From: Pedobacter cryophilus
Lineage (GTDB): Bacteria; Bacteroidota; Bacteroidia; Sphingobacteriales; Sphingobacteriaceae
NCBI RefSeq assembly: GCF_005116455.1
Contig: NZ_SWBP01000001.1
Span: forward strand, 372,001 to 436,000
Direction of reading: 5' to 3'
Length of the DNA stretch: 64,000 nucleotides
Shown piece by piece: positions 8,644 to 17,363 of the stretch (positions within the stretch are counted from its first letter, which is position 1; every line of letters starts with the position of its first letter). The notes beneath the pieces were generated by a model. That model saw only the letters and a program-made list of their open reading frames with translations. It had not been told where the DNA came from and did not search any database. The translations under genes were made by a program, and so were the position numbers.

Positions 8644-8675
8644 CAAAGCTAATGTTTCAAATTTTATTTACAAAA
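8644..8675 (-). promoter_or_regulatory. thr operon promoter
   Basis: Reading the minus strand, TTTTG (8675-8671) lies 19 nt upstream of TAGCTTTG (8651-8644), matching the Bacteroidota -33 TTG and -7 TAnnTTTG elements at standard spacing. The start of transcription would fall around 8636-8639, roughly 15 nt before the leader ATG. Confidence 0.75.
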
Positions 8676-8879
8676 TTTTTGTTACAAATAAAATAAGGGC
8701 GTTTTAAACCCAATGAAATATTGGGAAAAGCTAGTCTATAAAGCTATATTCTGCTAGATTAACCATCTTTTGGCTGTAGGGATAATCCTCGGATTATCAG
8801 ATACGATTTTATTTAACAATACTCATTTTACTCAATTATTGAGTATTAACTAAACACAAAACAATTTTCAAAGCCATTC

Positions 8880-8909
8880 TTTGTCAAAAAAGGTTTATGG
8901 CTATCTTTA
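8880..8909 (+). promoter_or_regulatory. rsgA promoter
   Basis: TTTG (8880-8883), 18 nt, then TATCTTTA (8902-8909), close to TAnnTTTG. The rsgA ATG begins only 6 nt beyond, so the mRNA would have almost no leader. The 8676-8879 stretch between the two divergent promoters shows nothing recognisable. Confidence 0.5.
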
Positions 8910-8915
8910 CAAACA

Positions 8916-9836
8916 ATGCAGGGACTAGTTATAAAATCTACAGGAAGTTGGTACACCGTTATAGGCGAAGATCAAAATAGGTACGATTGTAGAATTAAAG
9001 GGAAATTTAGGATGAAAGGTTTGGTAAGCACCAATCCGGTTGCTGTGGGTGATCAGGTTGATTTTGAGCTAGAACCCGACCAAGAAACTGCGGTAATTTC
9101 TAAAGTTCACCCCCGTAGAAATTATATCATCAGAAAATCCATCAACCTTTCTAAGCAGGTTCAAATTATTGCTACAAACTTAGATCAGGCTTGTTTGGTA
9201 GTTACTTTGGCTTCTCCACGCACTTCTTTAGGTTTTATTGATAGGTTTTTGGTTACTGCCGAAGCTTATAGAATCCCTGCTGTTTTGATCTTTAATAAGT
9301 TAGATTTATTTAGTCAGGAAGGATTAGAAATTTTAGATAATTACATAGATCTATACGAAGGGATTGGCTATAAATGTTTGGCTGTTTCTGCCATTAAAGG
9401 AACTAACTTAGACCAATTAGAAGCGCTATTAAAAGATAAAACAACCTTATTTTCTGGCCATTCTGGTGTGGGAAAATCTAGTTTAATTAATCAGATTATT
9501 CCTGGCAAAGAATTAAGAACTGGTGAAATTTCTGACTGGAGTGATACCGGAAAACATACCACCACTTTTGCAGAAATGTTTGAATTGCCTTTCGGCGGAA
9601 AATTGATTGACACCCCAGGTATTAGAGAATTAGGCCTTACAGATATAGAACCGAAAGAATTAGCTCATTTTTTCCCAGAAATGAGGGCTTTAATGAATCA
9701 ATGCAAATTTAATAACTGTGTACACATTAACGAGCCTGGTTGTGCTGTTTTAAAAGCATTAGAAAATGGGGATATAGAACCAACCCGATACGACAGCTAT
9801 CAAAGTATGTATTTTGGTAATGATACGAGGCATTAG
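8916..9836 (+). CDS. rsgA: Ribosome small subunit-dependent GTPase A
   Basis: A circularly permuted GTPase that helps late maturation of the 30S subunit. The 306-residue protein has an N-terminal OB fold, then G motifs in permuted order: NKLD (G4, about 127), SAIKG (G5), GHSGVGKSSLIN (G1, 181-192), TTTF (G2) and DTPGIRELG (G3, about 232). The C-terminal zinc site is visible as Cys263, Cys268, His270 and Cys276. All key residues are intact and length is normal. Divergent from the thr operon and followed by a heptad-repeat gap before dtd. Confidence 0.95.
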   Translation: MQGLVIKSTGSWYTVIGEDQNRYDCRIKGKFRMKGLVSTNPVAVGDQVDFELEPDQETAVISKVHPRRNYIIRKSINLSKQVQIIATNLDQACLVVTLASPRTSLGFIDRFLVTAEAYRIPAVLIFNKLDLFSQEGLEILDNYIDLYEGIGYKCLAVSAIKGTNLDQLEALLKDKTTLFSGHSGVGKSSLINQIIPGKELRTGEISDWSDTGKHTTTFAEMFELPFGGKLIDTPGIRELGLTDIEPKELAHFFPEMRALMNQCKFNNCVHINEPGCAVLKALENGDIEPTRYDSYQSMYFGNDTRH

Positions 9837-9841
9837 AATAG

Positions 9842-9935
9842 ATGCAAGAATCAAGACACTAAACTACAGAGATATGATTCGAGTAACACGAGTAACAAGG
9901 ACTGTAAACTGATAACCGAAAACCAACAACTGAAT
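9842..9935 (+). repeat. Heptad-periodic array (rsgA-dtd gap)
   Basis: From 9842 six 7-nt units start with A and mostly end in G (for example ATGCAAG, then AATCAAG). After a short CGAGTAA-type duplication the period resumes in a new phase at 9901 with five units beginning AC, running into the dtd start codon. The whole gap has a 7-nt rhythm and no coding frame. Confidence 0.55.
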
Positions 9936-10386
9936 GAGAGCAGTAATACAAAGAGTAAGTGAAGCAGCCTGCAAAGTAAACGGTGAAATTACCGGAGTTA
10001 TTGAGCAGGGGTTTTTAGTTTTATTAGGAATTGAAGATGCTGATACGGATGAAGATTTAGTTTGGTTGGCTCAAAAAATTGCCAATATGCGTGTATTTGG
10101 TGATGAAAATGATTTGATGAATAAATCATTAGCTGATATTGATGGTAGAATTCTTCTCATCTCTCAATTCACTTTATTTGCCCAAACCAAAAAAGGAAAT
10201 CGCCCATCTTTTATAAGAGCTGCCAAAGTAGACAAAGCTATTCCGCTTTACAATAAAATGATTTTAGAACTAGAAAAACTGACTGGTAAAAAAACTGAAA
10301 CAGGAATTTTTGGAGCTGATATGAAAGTGAGTTTGGTGAATGATGGACCAGTGACGATTATGATTGATAGCAAGAATAAAGAATAA
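9934..10386 (+). CDS. dtd: D-aminoacyl-tRNA deacylase
   Basis: Hydrolyses D-aminoacyl-tRNAs (and mischarged Gly-tRNA-Ala in studied members), recycling tRNA. The 150-residue protein has the family start MRAVIQRVSEAACKVNGE, the catalytic-pocket motif SQFTLFAQTKKGNRPSF and the C-terminal cross-subunit motif NDGPVTIMIDS; both active-site motifs of the dimer are present. Usual length. ATG start inside the last heptad of the preceding repeat. It is separated from the MazG-like gene by the inserted GxxExxY unit. Confidence 0.95.
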   Translation: MRAVIQRVSEAACKVNGEITGVIEQGFLVLLGIEDADTDEDLVWLAQKIANMRVFGDENDLMNKSLADIDGRILLISQFTLFAQTKKGNRPSFIRAAKVDKAIPLYNKMILELEKLTGKKTETGIFGADMKVSLVNDGPVTIMIDSKNKE

Positions 10387-10463
10387 AAAGATTTTTGACA
10401 CGGATTATAAGGATTTCACAGATTCTGAATGTTTAGGATTTAGTAGATTTTTGTAACGTAATC

Positions 10464-10493
10464 TTGTTTATTGTGATTTTGTATTTACCTTGA
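10464..10493 (+). promoter_or_regulatory. Promoter inside the GxxExxY unit
   Basis: TTG (10464-10466), 19 nt, then TACCTTGA (10486-10493), a close relative of TAnnTTTG at the canonical spacing, 28 nt before the ATG. The unit thus carries its own promoter. Confidence 0.4.
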
Positions 10494-10521
10494 GTTTCAT
10501 TTATTTCTATCTATCTGAATA

Positions 10522-10896
10522 ATGACTGAACTTTTATTTAAAGAAGAATCATACGAAATTATTGGTGCTTGTATGAAAATTCATAGTGCATTAGGATGTG
10601 GTTACAAAGAAGCTATTTACCAAGATGCTTTAGAAGTGGAACTGATTAATAGAGAAATACCATTTTTGAAAGAAAAGAAATACGAAGTTGTTTATGAAGG
10701 AATCATACTCAAACATCATTTTATCGCAGATTTCGTCGTTTTTGAAAATATAATAGTCGAGCTAAAATCTAGTAAAGAGATTGTAAATCCATTCATCGCT
10801 CAAACTATAAACTATTTAAAAGCATCGGGATTAAAAGTTGGTCTTATTATAAACTTTGGGACACCTTCTCTACAAACAAAAAGAATAATATTCTAA
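10522..10896 (+). CDS. GxxExxY protein (PDDEXK_3 superfamily)
   Basis: A 124-residue protein with the naming motif GYKEAIY (about residues 27-33), followed by helices and strands and the nuclease-like core IADFVVFENIIVELKSSKEI, where the Asp and the ExK pair match a PDDEXK metal-dependent nuclease site. Families with this signature are frequent, scattered and of unknown function in Bacteroidota; nuclease activity is inferred from fold. The gene lies wholly within a 27-bp inverted repeat between dtd and the MazG-like gene, which otherwise look like an ordinary pair. Confidence 0.85.
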   Translation: MTELLFKEESYEIIGACMKIHSALGCGYKEAIYQDALEVELINREIPFLKEKKYEVVYEGIILKHHFIADFVVFENIIVELKSSKEIVNPFIAQTINYLKASGLKVGLIINFGTPSLQTKRIIF

Positions 10897-10966
10897 ATAA
10901 TCTAATCCTTATTCAATCTGTGAAATCCTTATAATCCGTGTTAAGAAAAAAATCAAACTTTAAATT

Positions 10967-11293
10967 ATGACCATACAAGAAGCTCAAAAACTAGTAGACA
11001 ATTGGATAAATACCACCGGCGTTAGGTATTTTAATGAGTTAACCAATACGGCTATTTTAATGGAAGAAGTTGGAGAAGTGGCCAGAATTATGGCTAGGAA
11101 ATACGGGGAGCAATCTTTCAAAAAATCTGATGAGGAAGTAAATTTAGCAGATGAAATGGCAGATGTTCTTTTTGTTTTAATTTGCTTAGCCAACCAAACA
11201 GGTATTGATTTAACTGATGCTTTAACCAAAAATATGGATAAGAAAAGCATTAGAGATGCTACCAGACATAAAGAAAACGAAAAACTAAAATAA
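10967..11293 (+). CDS. MazG-like nucleotide pyrophosphohydrolase
   Basis: A 108-residue all-alpha NTP pyrophosphatase. The metal-binding pattern is clear: EEVGE (Glu33, Glu34, Glu37) and DEMAD (Glu63, Asp66), the two ExxE/ExxD halves of the MazG family. It should hydrolyse (d)NTPs to monophosphates, perhaps non-canonical ones; the exact substrate cannot be read from sequence. Single-domain length like other short MazG-like proteins in the phylum. Confidence 0.88.
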   Translation: MTIQEAQKLVDNWINTTGVRYFNELTNTAILMEEVGEVARIMARKYGEQSFKKSDEEVNLADEMADVLFVLICLANQTGIDLTDALTKNMDKKSIRDATRHKENEKLK

Positions 11294-11327
11294 GACCAGC
11301 TGTTCTTTTTTATTAGCTGCTGCCTTT

Positions 11328-11428
11328 TGCGTTAGGGGTTGAAATGGCATCCCCGCCTGAACCGGACGGGTAGGCTTTTTGGTTTTTTTTACCAAAAAGA
11401 TATAATGGAAAACCCGCCCGAACGCCCC
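11328..11428 (-). repeat. Dispersed intergenic repeat, GGGCGTT...TAACGCA family, copy 1
   Basis: A 101-bp G+C-richer segment that on the minus strand starts GGGCGTT and ends TAACGCA. It contains a central palindrome CTTTTTGGT / ACCAAAAAG (11375-11399). A second copy with the same ends and nearly the same length lies at 25062-25160. Located between convergent genes. Confidence 0.6.
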
Positions 11429-11443
11429 AAAAAACTTATTATT

Positions 11444-12322
11444 TTAGTTTGCGTAAAACTCTTTCTCGGCCTTTTTTCTCTTTTTCTCTACCCTGCCTGA
11501 TACTGCTATACTAAGTTCATACAATAAAAATAAAGGGAAACTTACCGTTAACATGGTGGGTACATCTGGCGTTGGCGTCACTATTGCCGCAATTAATAAA
11601 ATGATTACTACTGCATATCTTCTTTTCTCTCTCATAAATTTTGGTGTCATGATGCCTAAACGAGAAAGGATGTAAATTACAATAGGTAATTCAAAAATTG
11701 CTCCTGTACACAAGGTTAGCGTGGCAACTGAAGAGAAGTAAGAATCTATGGTGATGGTGTTCTCAATATCTGGACTGATACTGTAATTAGATAAGAAATT
11801 GATAGATAATGGAGCGACGATAAAATAGCCAAACATTAAACCAATGATGAATAACATACTGGCGTAAAACACAAATCCGCTGGCCGATTTACGTTCGTTA
11901 TCTTTTAAAGCAGGTTTTACAAAAAGCCAAACTTCCCATAATAAATATGGAAAACCAAGGATGACGCCTATCATTAAAGCCGAATTAATTTGCAAAGTAA
12001 ACTGCCCTGCCATCTCGGTATTGATAATTTTACCGGGAATATTGGTGATGCAAAAATCTGGCCCCATGTTAAAGTATTCGCCAACTTTACACATCATTCT
12101 ATAAGTCCAGAAACTAGGCTTATGAGGCCCCATAATGATGGTATCAAATAGAAAATCGTAGTAAAAGAAACAAACAGTAGTAAAAACTATTACCGCTATA
12201 GAAGCTCTAATCAAATGTATTCTAAGTTCGGCTAAGTGATCAAAAAAAGACATCTCTGCCTCTATTGTTTTGCCTTTTTCTTTGATGGATTCTACTAAAT
12301 CTGTTTTTCTTGCTTTACTCAT
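11444..12322 (-). CDS. tatC: Twin-arginine translocase subunit TatC
   Basis: Core receptor of the Tat pathway that exports folded proteins. The 292-residue membrane protein has a cytoplasmic N-terminus with the conserved FFDHLAELRIHLIRA, six hydrophobic segments and the loop FPYLLWEVWLFVKPALKDNERK, the typical signature. A larger first periplasmic loop with two Cys is present, a common Bacteroidota feature. No tatA or tatB gene is in the window. It follows accC, but a terminator hairpin separates them, so it may be transcribed on its own or by read-through. Confidence 0.95.
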   Translation of the reverse strand: MSKARKTDLVESIKEKGKTIEAEMSFFDHLAELRIHLIRASIAVIVFTTVCFFYYDFLFDTIIMGPHKPSFWTYRMMCKVGEYFNMGPDFCITNIPGKIINTEMAGQFTLQINSALMIGVILGFPYLLWEVWLFVKPALKDNERKSASGFVFYASMLFIIGLMFGYFIVAPLSINFLSNYSISPDIENTITIDSYFSSVATLTLCTGAIFELPIVIYILSRLGIMTPKFMREKRRYAVVIILLIAAIVTPTPDVPTMLTVSFPLFLLYELSIAVSGRVEKKRKKAEKEFYAN

Positions 12323-12337
12323 TCTACAATCTCTCGA

Positions 12338-12376
12338 AACAAAAATACCATTTTGAAACTATTCAAAATGGTATTT
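12338..12376 (-). terminator. Terminator between accC and tatC
   Basis: A perfect 15-bp stem (12362-12376 with 12343-12357) with a 4-nt loop and a T-rich tail on the minus strand. It probably ends most transcription from the fab/acc block. Confidence 0.75.
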
Positions 12377-12397
12377 ATATATACATATTTTCAAATA

Positions 12398-13744
12398 TTA
12401 ATCTTCGGCAGTAAGATCAAAGGTTTCCATAAACTTAGTAGTAAAATTACCAGCTCTAAAATTAGGATCCTTCATTAATTTTAGGTGAAAAGGAATAGTG
12501 GTTTTTATGCCTTCTATTACAAATTCACTTAAGGCTCTTTCCATGGTACATAAAGCTTCTTCTCGGGTTTGAGCCACGCAAATTAGCTTTGCAATCATAG
12601 AATCATAGTTTGGAGGAATGTTATAACCTGCATAAACGTGGGTATCTACTCTTACACCATGCCCACCTGGAGAGTGAAAATGGGTGATTTTTCCGGGTGA
12701 AGGTCTAAAGTTGTTAAATGGATCTTCGGCATTAATTCTGCATTCTATAGCATGCATTTCTGGGGTGTAAGATTTTCCAGAAATAGGAATTCCACAAGCT
12801 ACTTTTATTTGTTCTTTTATTAAATCGAAGTTAATTACCTCTTCTGTTACGGGATGTTCTACCTGAATACGGGTATTCATCTCCATAAAATAGAAGTTAC
12901 GATGCTTATCTACCAAAAACTCTACTGTTCCGGCACCTTCATAGCTTACTGCCATTGCTCCTTTAATAGCGGCTTCGCCCATTCTTTCTCTCAAATCTGG
13001 AGTCATAAATGGTGATGGAGCTTCTTCTACCAATTTTTGATGGCGACGTTGAATAGAGCAATCTCTTTCTGATAAATGGCAAACTTTTCCAAACTGATCT
13101 CCAATAACTTGGATTTCTATATGCCTTGGATCTTCAATATATTTTTCTAGATACATGCCATCATTACCAAAAGCGGCAGCTGATTCCTGACGAGCAGAAT
13201 TCCATGCATCTTCAAAATCTTCATCTTTCCAAACTTGTCTCATTCCACGACCACCACCACCGGCAGTAGCTTTCAAAATTACAGGGTAACCAATTTCATT
13301 TGCAATTTTTAATCCTTCTTTCACATCAACTAGTAAACCTTCAGATCCTGGGATGGTAGGTACACCGGCAATTTTCATGGTTTCTTTAGCAGATGCTTTA
13401 TCTCCCATACCATTTATTTGGGCAGCAGTTGCTCCAATAAATTTTATTCCGTACTCTTCACAAATGGCAGAAAATTTTGCGTTTTCTGATAAAAAACCAT
13501 ACCCTGGATGAATGGCATCAGCATTGGTTAACTCTGCTGCAGAAATAATATTTGGGATATTTAGATAAGAATCTTTACTTGGTGGTGGGCCTATACAAAC
13601 TGCTTCATCTGCAAAACGCACATGCAAACTTTCTCTATCAGCGGTAGAATATACTGCTACTGTTTTTATCCCCATCTCTTTACAAGTACGGATAATACGA
13701 AGTGCAATTTCTCCTCTGTTTGCGATTAATATTTTTTTAAACAT
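12398..13744 (-). CDS. accC: Biotin carboxylase subunit of acetyl-CoA carboxylase
   Basis: ATP-dependent carboxylation of the biotin on AccB, first half of malonyl-CoA synthesis. The 448-residue protein starts [17 protein letters not shown], has the ATP-grasp glycine loop AGGGGRGM (161-168), the [20 protein letters not shown] segment and the [14 protein letters not shown] signature with the catalytic Arg. Normal length. Downstream of accB by 80 bp and in the same direction; the two subunits act together. Confidence 0.96.
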   Translation of the reverse strand: MFKKILIANRGEIALRIIRTCKEMGIKTVAVYSTADRESLHVRFADEAVCIGPPPSKDSYLNIPNIISAAELTNADAIHPGYGFLSENAKFSAICEEYGIKFIGATAAQINGMGDKASAKETMKIAGVPTIPGSEGLLVDVKEGLKIANEIGYPVILKATAGGGGRGMRQVWKDEDFEDAWNSARQESAAAFGNDGMYLEKYIEDPRHIEIQVIGDQFGKVCHLSERDCSIQRRHQKLVEEAPSPFMTPDLRERMGEAAIKGAMAVSYEGAGTVEFLVDKHRNFYFMEMNTRIQVEHPVTEEVINFDLIKEQIKVACGIPISGKSYTPEMHAIECRINAEDPFNNFRPSPGKITHFHSPGGHGVRVDTHVYAGYNIPPNYDSMIAKLICVAQTREEALCTMERALSEFVIEGIKTTIPFHLKLMKDPNFRAGNFTTKFMETFDLTAED

Positions 13745-13824
13745 CTTAATTCAATTTGTCGGTTTGTTTATTTTGCTAAATAGCTTTTCATAGGGAAAAT
13801 TTACTGGCTAATTGACAAATTGAT

Positions 13825-14301
13825 TTAAATTGGTTCTACTAAAAATAAAGGTTGATCATATTCTACAGGTTGAGAATTATCAATTAAAACTTTCACAATT
13901 CTTCCTGAAACTTCAGATTCTATTTCATTAAACAATTTCATGGCTTCTACAATACAAAGCACCTGACCTGCTTCAATTTCATCACCAACGTTCACAAAAT
14001 TGGCTTTATCTGGCGATGATGAACGATAAAATGTTCCAATCATTGGAGATTTTATGGTAATGTATTTACTTTCATCTGCCCCTGCAATTACAGGTACATT
14101 TGGCAAACTAACAGGGGCTTGTTGATGAGCCATTGGAGCAGCAACCGGAGCTGCAGCTGGCATAGCCGATGTTACATAAGTATGTTCCTGAGTAGTTTTT
14201 ATAGTGATTTTAAAATCTTTTTCTTCAATTGATACTTCATTCACTCCTGATTTTGATACAAATTTAATCAGATCTTGAATTTGCTTAATATCCATTCCCA
14301 T
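13825..14301 (-). CDS. accB: Biotin carboxyl carrier protein
   Basis: Carries biotin for acetyl-CoA carboxylase. The 158-residue protein has an N-terminal helical region (IKQIQDLIKFVSKSGVNEV), an Ala/Pro-rich hinge (residues 43-70), and a C-terminal biotinyl domain with the biotinylated Lys122 in EAMKLFNEI. ATG at 14301 gives MGMDIKQIQ; a start at the third codon (ATGGAT) is equally possible. Lies between fabH and accC. Confidence 0.95.
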   Translation of the reverse strand: MGMDIKQIQDLIKFVSKSGVNEVSIEEKDFKITIKTTQEHTYVTSAMPAAAPVAAPMAHQQAPVSLPNVPVIAGADESKYITIKSPMIGTFYRSSSPDKANFVNVGDEIEAGQVLCIVEAMKLFNEIESEVSGRIVKVLIDNSQPVEYDQPLFLVEPI

Positions 14302-14368
14302 GTTTACTGGTTTAATTTTGTGTTTAATTTAGAAAACTAATATAACAATTATATGTAAATACCTATTG

Positions 14369-15358
14369 TTAATAGGCCCATTTTAGATAAACCGAACCCC
14401 AAGTGAATCCACCACCAAAAGCGGCAAGAATCAAATTATCTCCTTTTTTCAATTTACTTTCCCACTCCCATAAGCATAATGCTATGGTTCCGTTGGTTGT
14501 ATTTCCGTAACGTTCAATATTGATCATTACTTTATCAGACCCAACACCCATACGGTTGGCTGTGGCGTCAATTATTCTTTTATTAGCTTGATGAGGTACT
14601 AACCAAGCAATATCTTCGGCAGTCAGGTTATTTTTATCCATAATCTCTGCTGCAACATCTGCCATATTAGTTACTGCAAATTTAAAAACTGCTTGCCCTT
14701 CTTGATGAACCGCATGCTCATGAGCATCAACCGTTTCATGTGAAGCTGGCTTTAGAGATCCTCCTGCTTTTTGATGCAGATATGGCCTGCCAGATCCATC
14801 ACTTTTAAGAATAGAATCTATTACTCCGTAACCATCAGTATTTGGCTCTAATAATACAGCACCACAACCATCTCCAAAAATAATGCAAGTCACCCTATCT
14901 TGGTAATTGATGATAGATGACATTTTATCACCACCTACTATTAATACTTTTTTATGCTTTCCAGATTCTATAAATTGTGACCCTGTGGCAATTCCGTATA
15001 AAAAACCAGAGCATGCTGCATTTAAATCATATCCCCAGGCATTTTTTGCTCCAATTTTATCTGCTAAAATATTTGCCGTTGCCGGGAAAGGCATATCTGG
15101 AGTAGAGGTACAAAAAATAATTAAGTCTAGTTCATCAGCGGTAATGCCTCTTTTTTTCAATAGCCCTTCTACAGCAGGGACTGCCATATCTGAAGTAGCT
15201 AAACCTTCTCCTTTTAAAATTCTTCTTTCTTTAATTCCAGTTCTGCTGGTAATCCACTCGTCATTGGTGTCTACCATGGTCTCAAGCTCCTGATTTGTTA
15301 AGATATAATCAGGGACATAACCGTTTACAGCAGTAATTGCAGCATGAATTTTACTCAT
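14369..15358 (-). CDS. fabH: Beta-ketoacyl-ACP synthase III
   Basis: Condenses acetyl-CoA with malonyl-ACP to start fatty-acid synthesis. The 329-residue thiolase-fold enzyme shows the full Cys-His-Asn triad: Cys116 in [12 protein letters not shown], His in [11 protein letters not shown] and Asn in [11 protein letters not shown]. The C-terminal GGGFTWGS motif is present. Length fits FabH. It follows plsX by 12 bp and is probably co-transcribed; the plsX-fabH pairing is widespread in bacteria. Confidence 0.95.
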   Translation of the reverse strand: MSKIHAAITAVNGYVPDYILTNQELETMVDTNDEWITSRTGIKERRILKGEGLATSDMAVPAVEGLLKKRGITADELDLIIFCTSTPDMPFPATANILADKIGAKNAWGYDLNAACSGFLYGIATGSQFIESGKHKKVLIVGGDKMSSIINYQDRVTCIIFGDGCGAVLLEPNTDGYGVIDSILKSDGSGRPYLHQKAGGSLKPASHETVDAHEHAVHQEGQAVFKFAVTNMADVAAEIMDKNNLTAEDIAWLVPHQANKRIIDATANRMGVGSDKVMINIERYGNTTNGTIALCLWEWESKLKKGDNLILAAFGGGFTWGSVYLKWAY

Positions 15359-15370
15359 AATTAATGGATT

Positions 15371-16312
15371 TTATGAATTGAAGGCTGTTTTAAACTTTTC
15401 AATTATTTTGGTTTCTACCATCTCTTTAGATAGTAGTATCATATTTTTAATGGCTTCGGGACTAGAAATCCCATGACCTATCATTACCGGAGCATTTACC
15501 CCTAATATTGGGCTTCCTCCGTATTGTTCGTAATTAAATCTATCAAAAAACTCATCTTTTAAGCCTTTCTTTAGGGTTAACACATAAAAAGACTCGGCTA
15601 ACTTTAACATTACATTACCTGTAAAGCCATCACAAACCACTACATCTGCTTTATCATTAAATAAATCTCTGCCTTCAATGTTTCCAAAAAAGTTAATCAG
15701 TTTGCTTTCTTTGAGTAAAGGATAAGTAGCTTGAGTTAATAAGCTGCCTTTTTCGGCTTCTTCCCCCAAATTCATTAAACCAACTTGAGGATCATCAATA
15801 TGATAAACATGTTTGGCATATAAACTTCCTAAAATGCCAAACTGCAAAAGATTTTCAGGTTTACAATCTGCATTTGCGCCAGCATCAAGTAAAATCTTAA
15901 AACCACCTTTCAATTTGGGCATAATCGCAGAAATTGCTGGCCTAATAACCCCCGGAATAGCTTTTACACTAAACAGGGCGCCCACCAACATTGCACCTGT
16001 ATTACCCGCAGACGCAAATGAATCTATATTTCCTTCTTTTAAAAGTTGAAAACCTACTGAAATGCTTGAATTTGGTTTTTGAACGATGGCTTTTGTAGGA
16101 TGTTCTCCCATGCCTATCACTTCTGTAGTATGAATATACTCGAAATGATCTGGATTAAAATTTTGTTCTTGTAGGAGCGGAGTAATCAAATCCTTATCTC
16201 CTATTAATACTAAATGCTGATTAGTTGCAAGGTGCGCTTGTGCTGCTATAGCCCCCAAAACAGTTGAATTAGGCGCATAATCGCCACCCATAATATCTAA
16301 GCCAATTCTCAT
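15371..16312 (-). CDS. plsX: Phosphate acyltransferase
   Basis: Makes acyl-phosphate from acyl-ACP for phospholipid synthesis. The 313-residue protein starts MRIGLDIMGGDYAPNSTVLGA, contains SAGNTGAMLVGA, LLDAGANADCKPENLLQFG and VCDGFTGNVMLK, all PlsX signatures. Between rpmF and fabH, the conserved yceD-rpmF-plsX-fabH order. A hairpin in the 140-bp gap after rpmF may reduce read-through into plsX. Confidence 0.95.
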   Translation of the reverse strand: MRIGLDIMGGDYAPNSTVLGAIAAQAHLATNQHLVLIGDKDLITPLLQEQNFNPDHFEYIHTTEVIGMGEHPTKAIVQKPNSSISVGFQLLKEGNIDSFASAGNTGAMLVGALFSVKAIPGVIRPAISAIMPKLKGGFKILLDAGANADCKPENLLQFGILGSLYAKHVYHIDDPQVGLMNLGEEAEKGSLLTQATYPLLKESKLINFFGNIEGRDLFNDKADVVVCDGFTGNVMLKLAESFYVLTLKKGLKDEFFDRFNYEQYGGSPILGVNAPVMIGHGISSPEAIKNMILLSKEMVETKIIEKFKTAFNS

Positions 16313-16371
16313 TAAAATAAATATTCAGTATTAGTGGAGAATAACCTCTTAAGGCTAAATAATTTGCTTGT

Positions 16372-16433
16372 AAAAAAAAACGAAGAACCCTTGTACATTA
16401 GGTTCATTTAAAATTTTGAAGTATGTACAAGGG
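16372..16433 (-). terminator. Hairpin with T tract between rpmF and plsX (possible attenuator)
   Basis: On the minus strand an 11-bp stem (16433-16423 with 16398-16388) is followed after 7 nt by nine T residues. A shorter hairpin (GAACC at 16405-16401 with GGTTC at 16389-16385) shares the downstream arm and lies closer to the T tract, so the two structures exclude each other. Confidence 0.55.
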
Positions 16434-16452
16434 ATCTGTCATTATTATTTTC

Positions 16453-16644
16453 TTAAGCTATAGAAGTGTTTTCTATAATCAACTTACCTCTAAAATAAAG
16501 GTTACCATCTACATTGTAAGCTCTGTGTGGCAAGTGAACCGCACCTGTTTCTTTACATGTCCATAATGATGGAGCAACTGCTTTATAGTGGGTTCTTCTT
16601 TTATCTCTTCTTGATTTCGAGATTTTTCGTTTTGGATGTGCCAT
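16453..16644 (-). CDS. rpmF: 50S ribosomal protein L32
   Basis: The 63-residue basic protein starts [20 protein letters not shown], the L32 signature, followed by the short beta segment [20 protein letters not shown]. Only one cysteine (Cys30) remains, so this is the zinc-independent form. Twelve bp downstream of yceD, its usual partner. Confidence 0.96.
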   Translation of the reverse strand: MAHPKRKISKSRRDKRRTHYKAVAPSLWTCKETGAVHLPHRAYNVDGNLYFRGKLIIENTSIA

Positions 16645-16656
16645 TTTTTCCTATTT

Positions 16657-17193
16657 TTAATTTTTGCTAATATTCTTTAATTTATCCCAGCGAGGATCAT
16701 TATCATCGCTTTTTTCTTGTTCTTGTTCTTCAGAAAATTCTTTCAGTTTAGAAAGCATTTCTTGATCGCAAGCACTTAAATTACCGGGATCTTCACATAC
16801 GTTGATGTAAGGAGCCGATAAATTGATTATCTCATATATAAATGATGAGGTATCAATTTCACTATCATTCTTTGATAAAACCATTACCTCTTCGGTATCT
16901 TGTAAATCTTCTATATTAGAAAATTTCGCAATTAAACGGTCTTTTGCGTCTAACTGATGTGGATAATCAGCTAAACACTTATCACAATTTAATTTAATAT
17001 GCCCGGTAATATGAAAATCAAGCACCAACATGGTTTCTTGCTTTTCTAACAAAAGATCTACTTTTAACAGACCTTGCTTTACCAGAGAATACTCAAACTC
17101 ATTAAAGAAGCGATCATCAACTTCAAAAGTGAATTGATGCTGACCAATCTTTAATCCCGTAAAGGGAATTGAATATTGTTTTAACGATTTCAA
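16657..17193 (-). CDS. yceD: YceD/DUF177 family protein
   Basis: A 178-residue protein of the DUF177 family, with the CxxC pair in LNCDKCLADYPHQL, followed by the DRLIAKFS strand and an acidic C-terminus. In plants and bacteria the family is tied to 23S rRNA accumulation; its biochemical role is unsettled. Position directly before rpmF and plsX is the conserved arrangement. The ATG at 17193 follows a 170-bp gap in which I see no clear element. Confidence 0.88.
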   Translation of the reverse strand: MKSLKQYSIPFTGLKIGQHQFTFEVDDRFFNEFEYSLVKQGLLKVDLLLEKQETMLVLDFHITGHIKLNCDKCLADYPHQLDAKDRLIAKFSNIEDLQDTEEVMVLSKNDSEIDTSSFIYEIINLSAPYINVCEDPGNLSACDQEMLSKLKEFSEEQEQEKSDDNDPRWDKLKNISKN

Positions 17194-17363
17194 AGTTCGA
17201 CAATTAAGCCTGCAAATTTAGGAAAAATAATTTAGCTGTAAAGGTTTTTTTCAAAAAGACATCAATAGTCTAATTATAGCTCGGTGTTTAACCTATAAAA
17301 CAACCTGATTTTTATCTTCTGGATGGTTAAAGTTTAAGAAACAAATCGATCAAAATTTAATTT

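Larger units (their letters stand above)
10398..10941 (+). mobile_element. Inverted-repeat-bounded GxxExxY unit (candidate mobile element)
   Basis: Perfect 27-bp inverted repeats lie at 10398-10424 and 10915-10941 (ends ACACGGATTATAAGG and its complement), with weaker similarity continuing inward (GGATT and AGATT blocks). Between them are one promoter and one gene encoding a GxxExxY protein, nothing else. No transposase is present and no clear target-site duplication could be identified, so movement would need outside help or the GxxExxY protein itself. Confidence 0.6.

Noticed and set aside
14907-15293. 128-codon frame antisense to fabH
   Set aside because: Opposite-strand shadow of a confidently identified gene.
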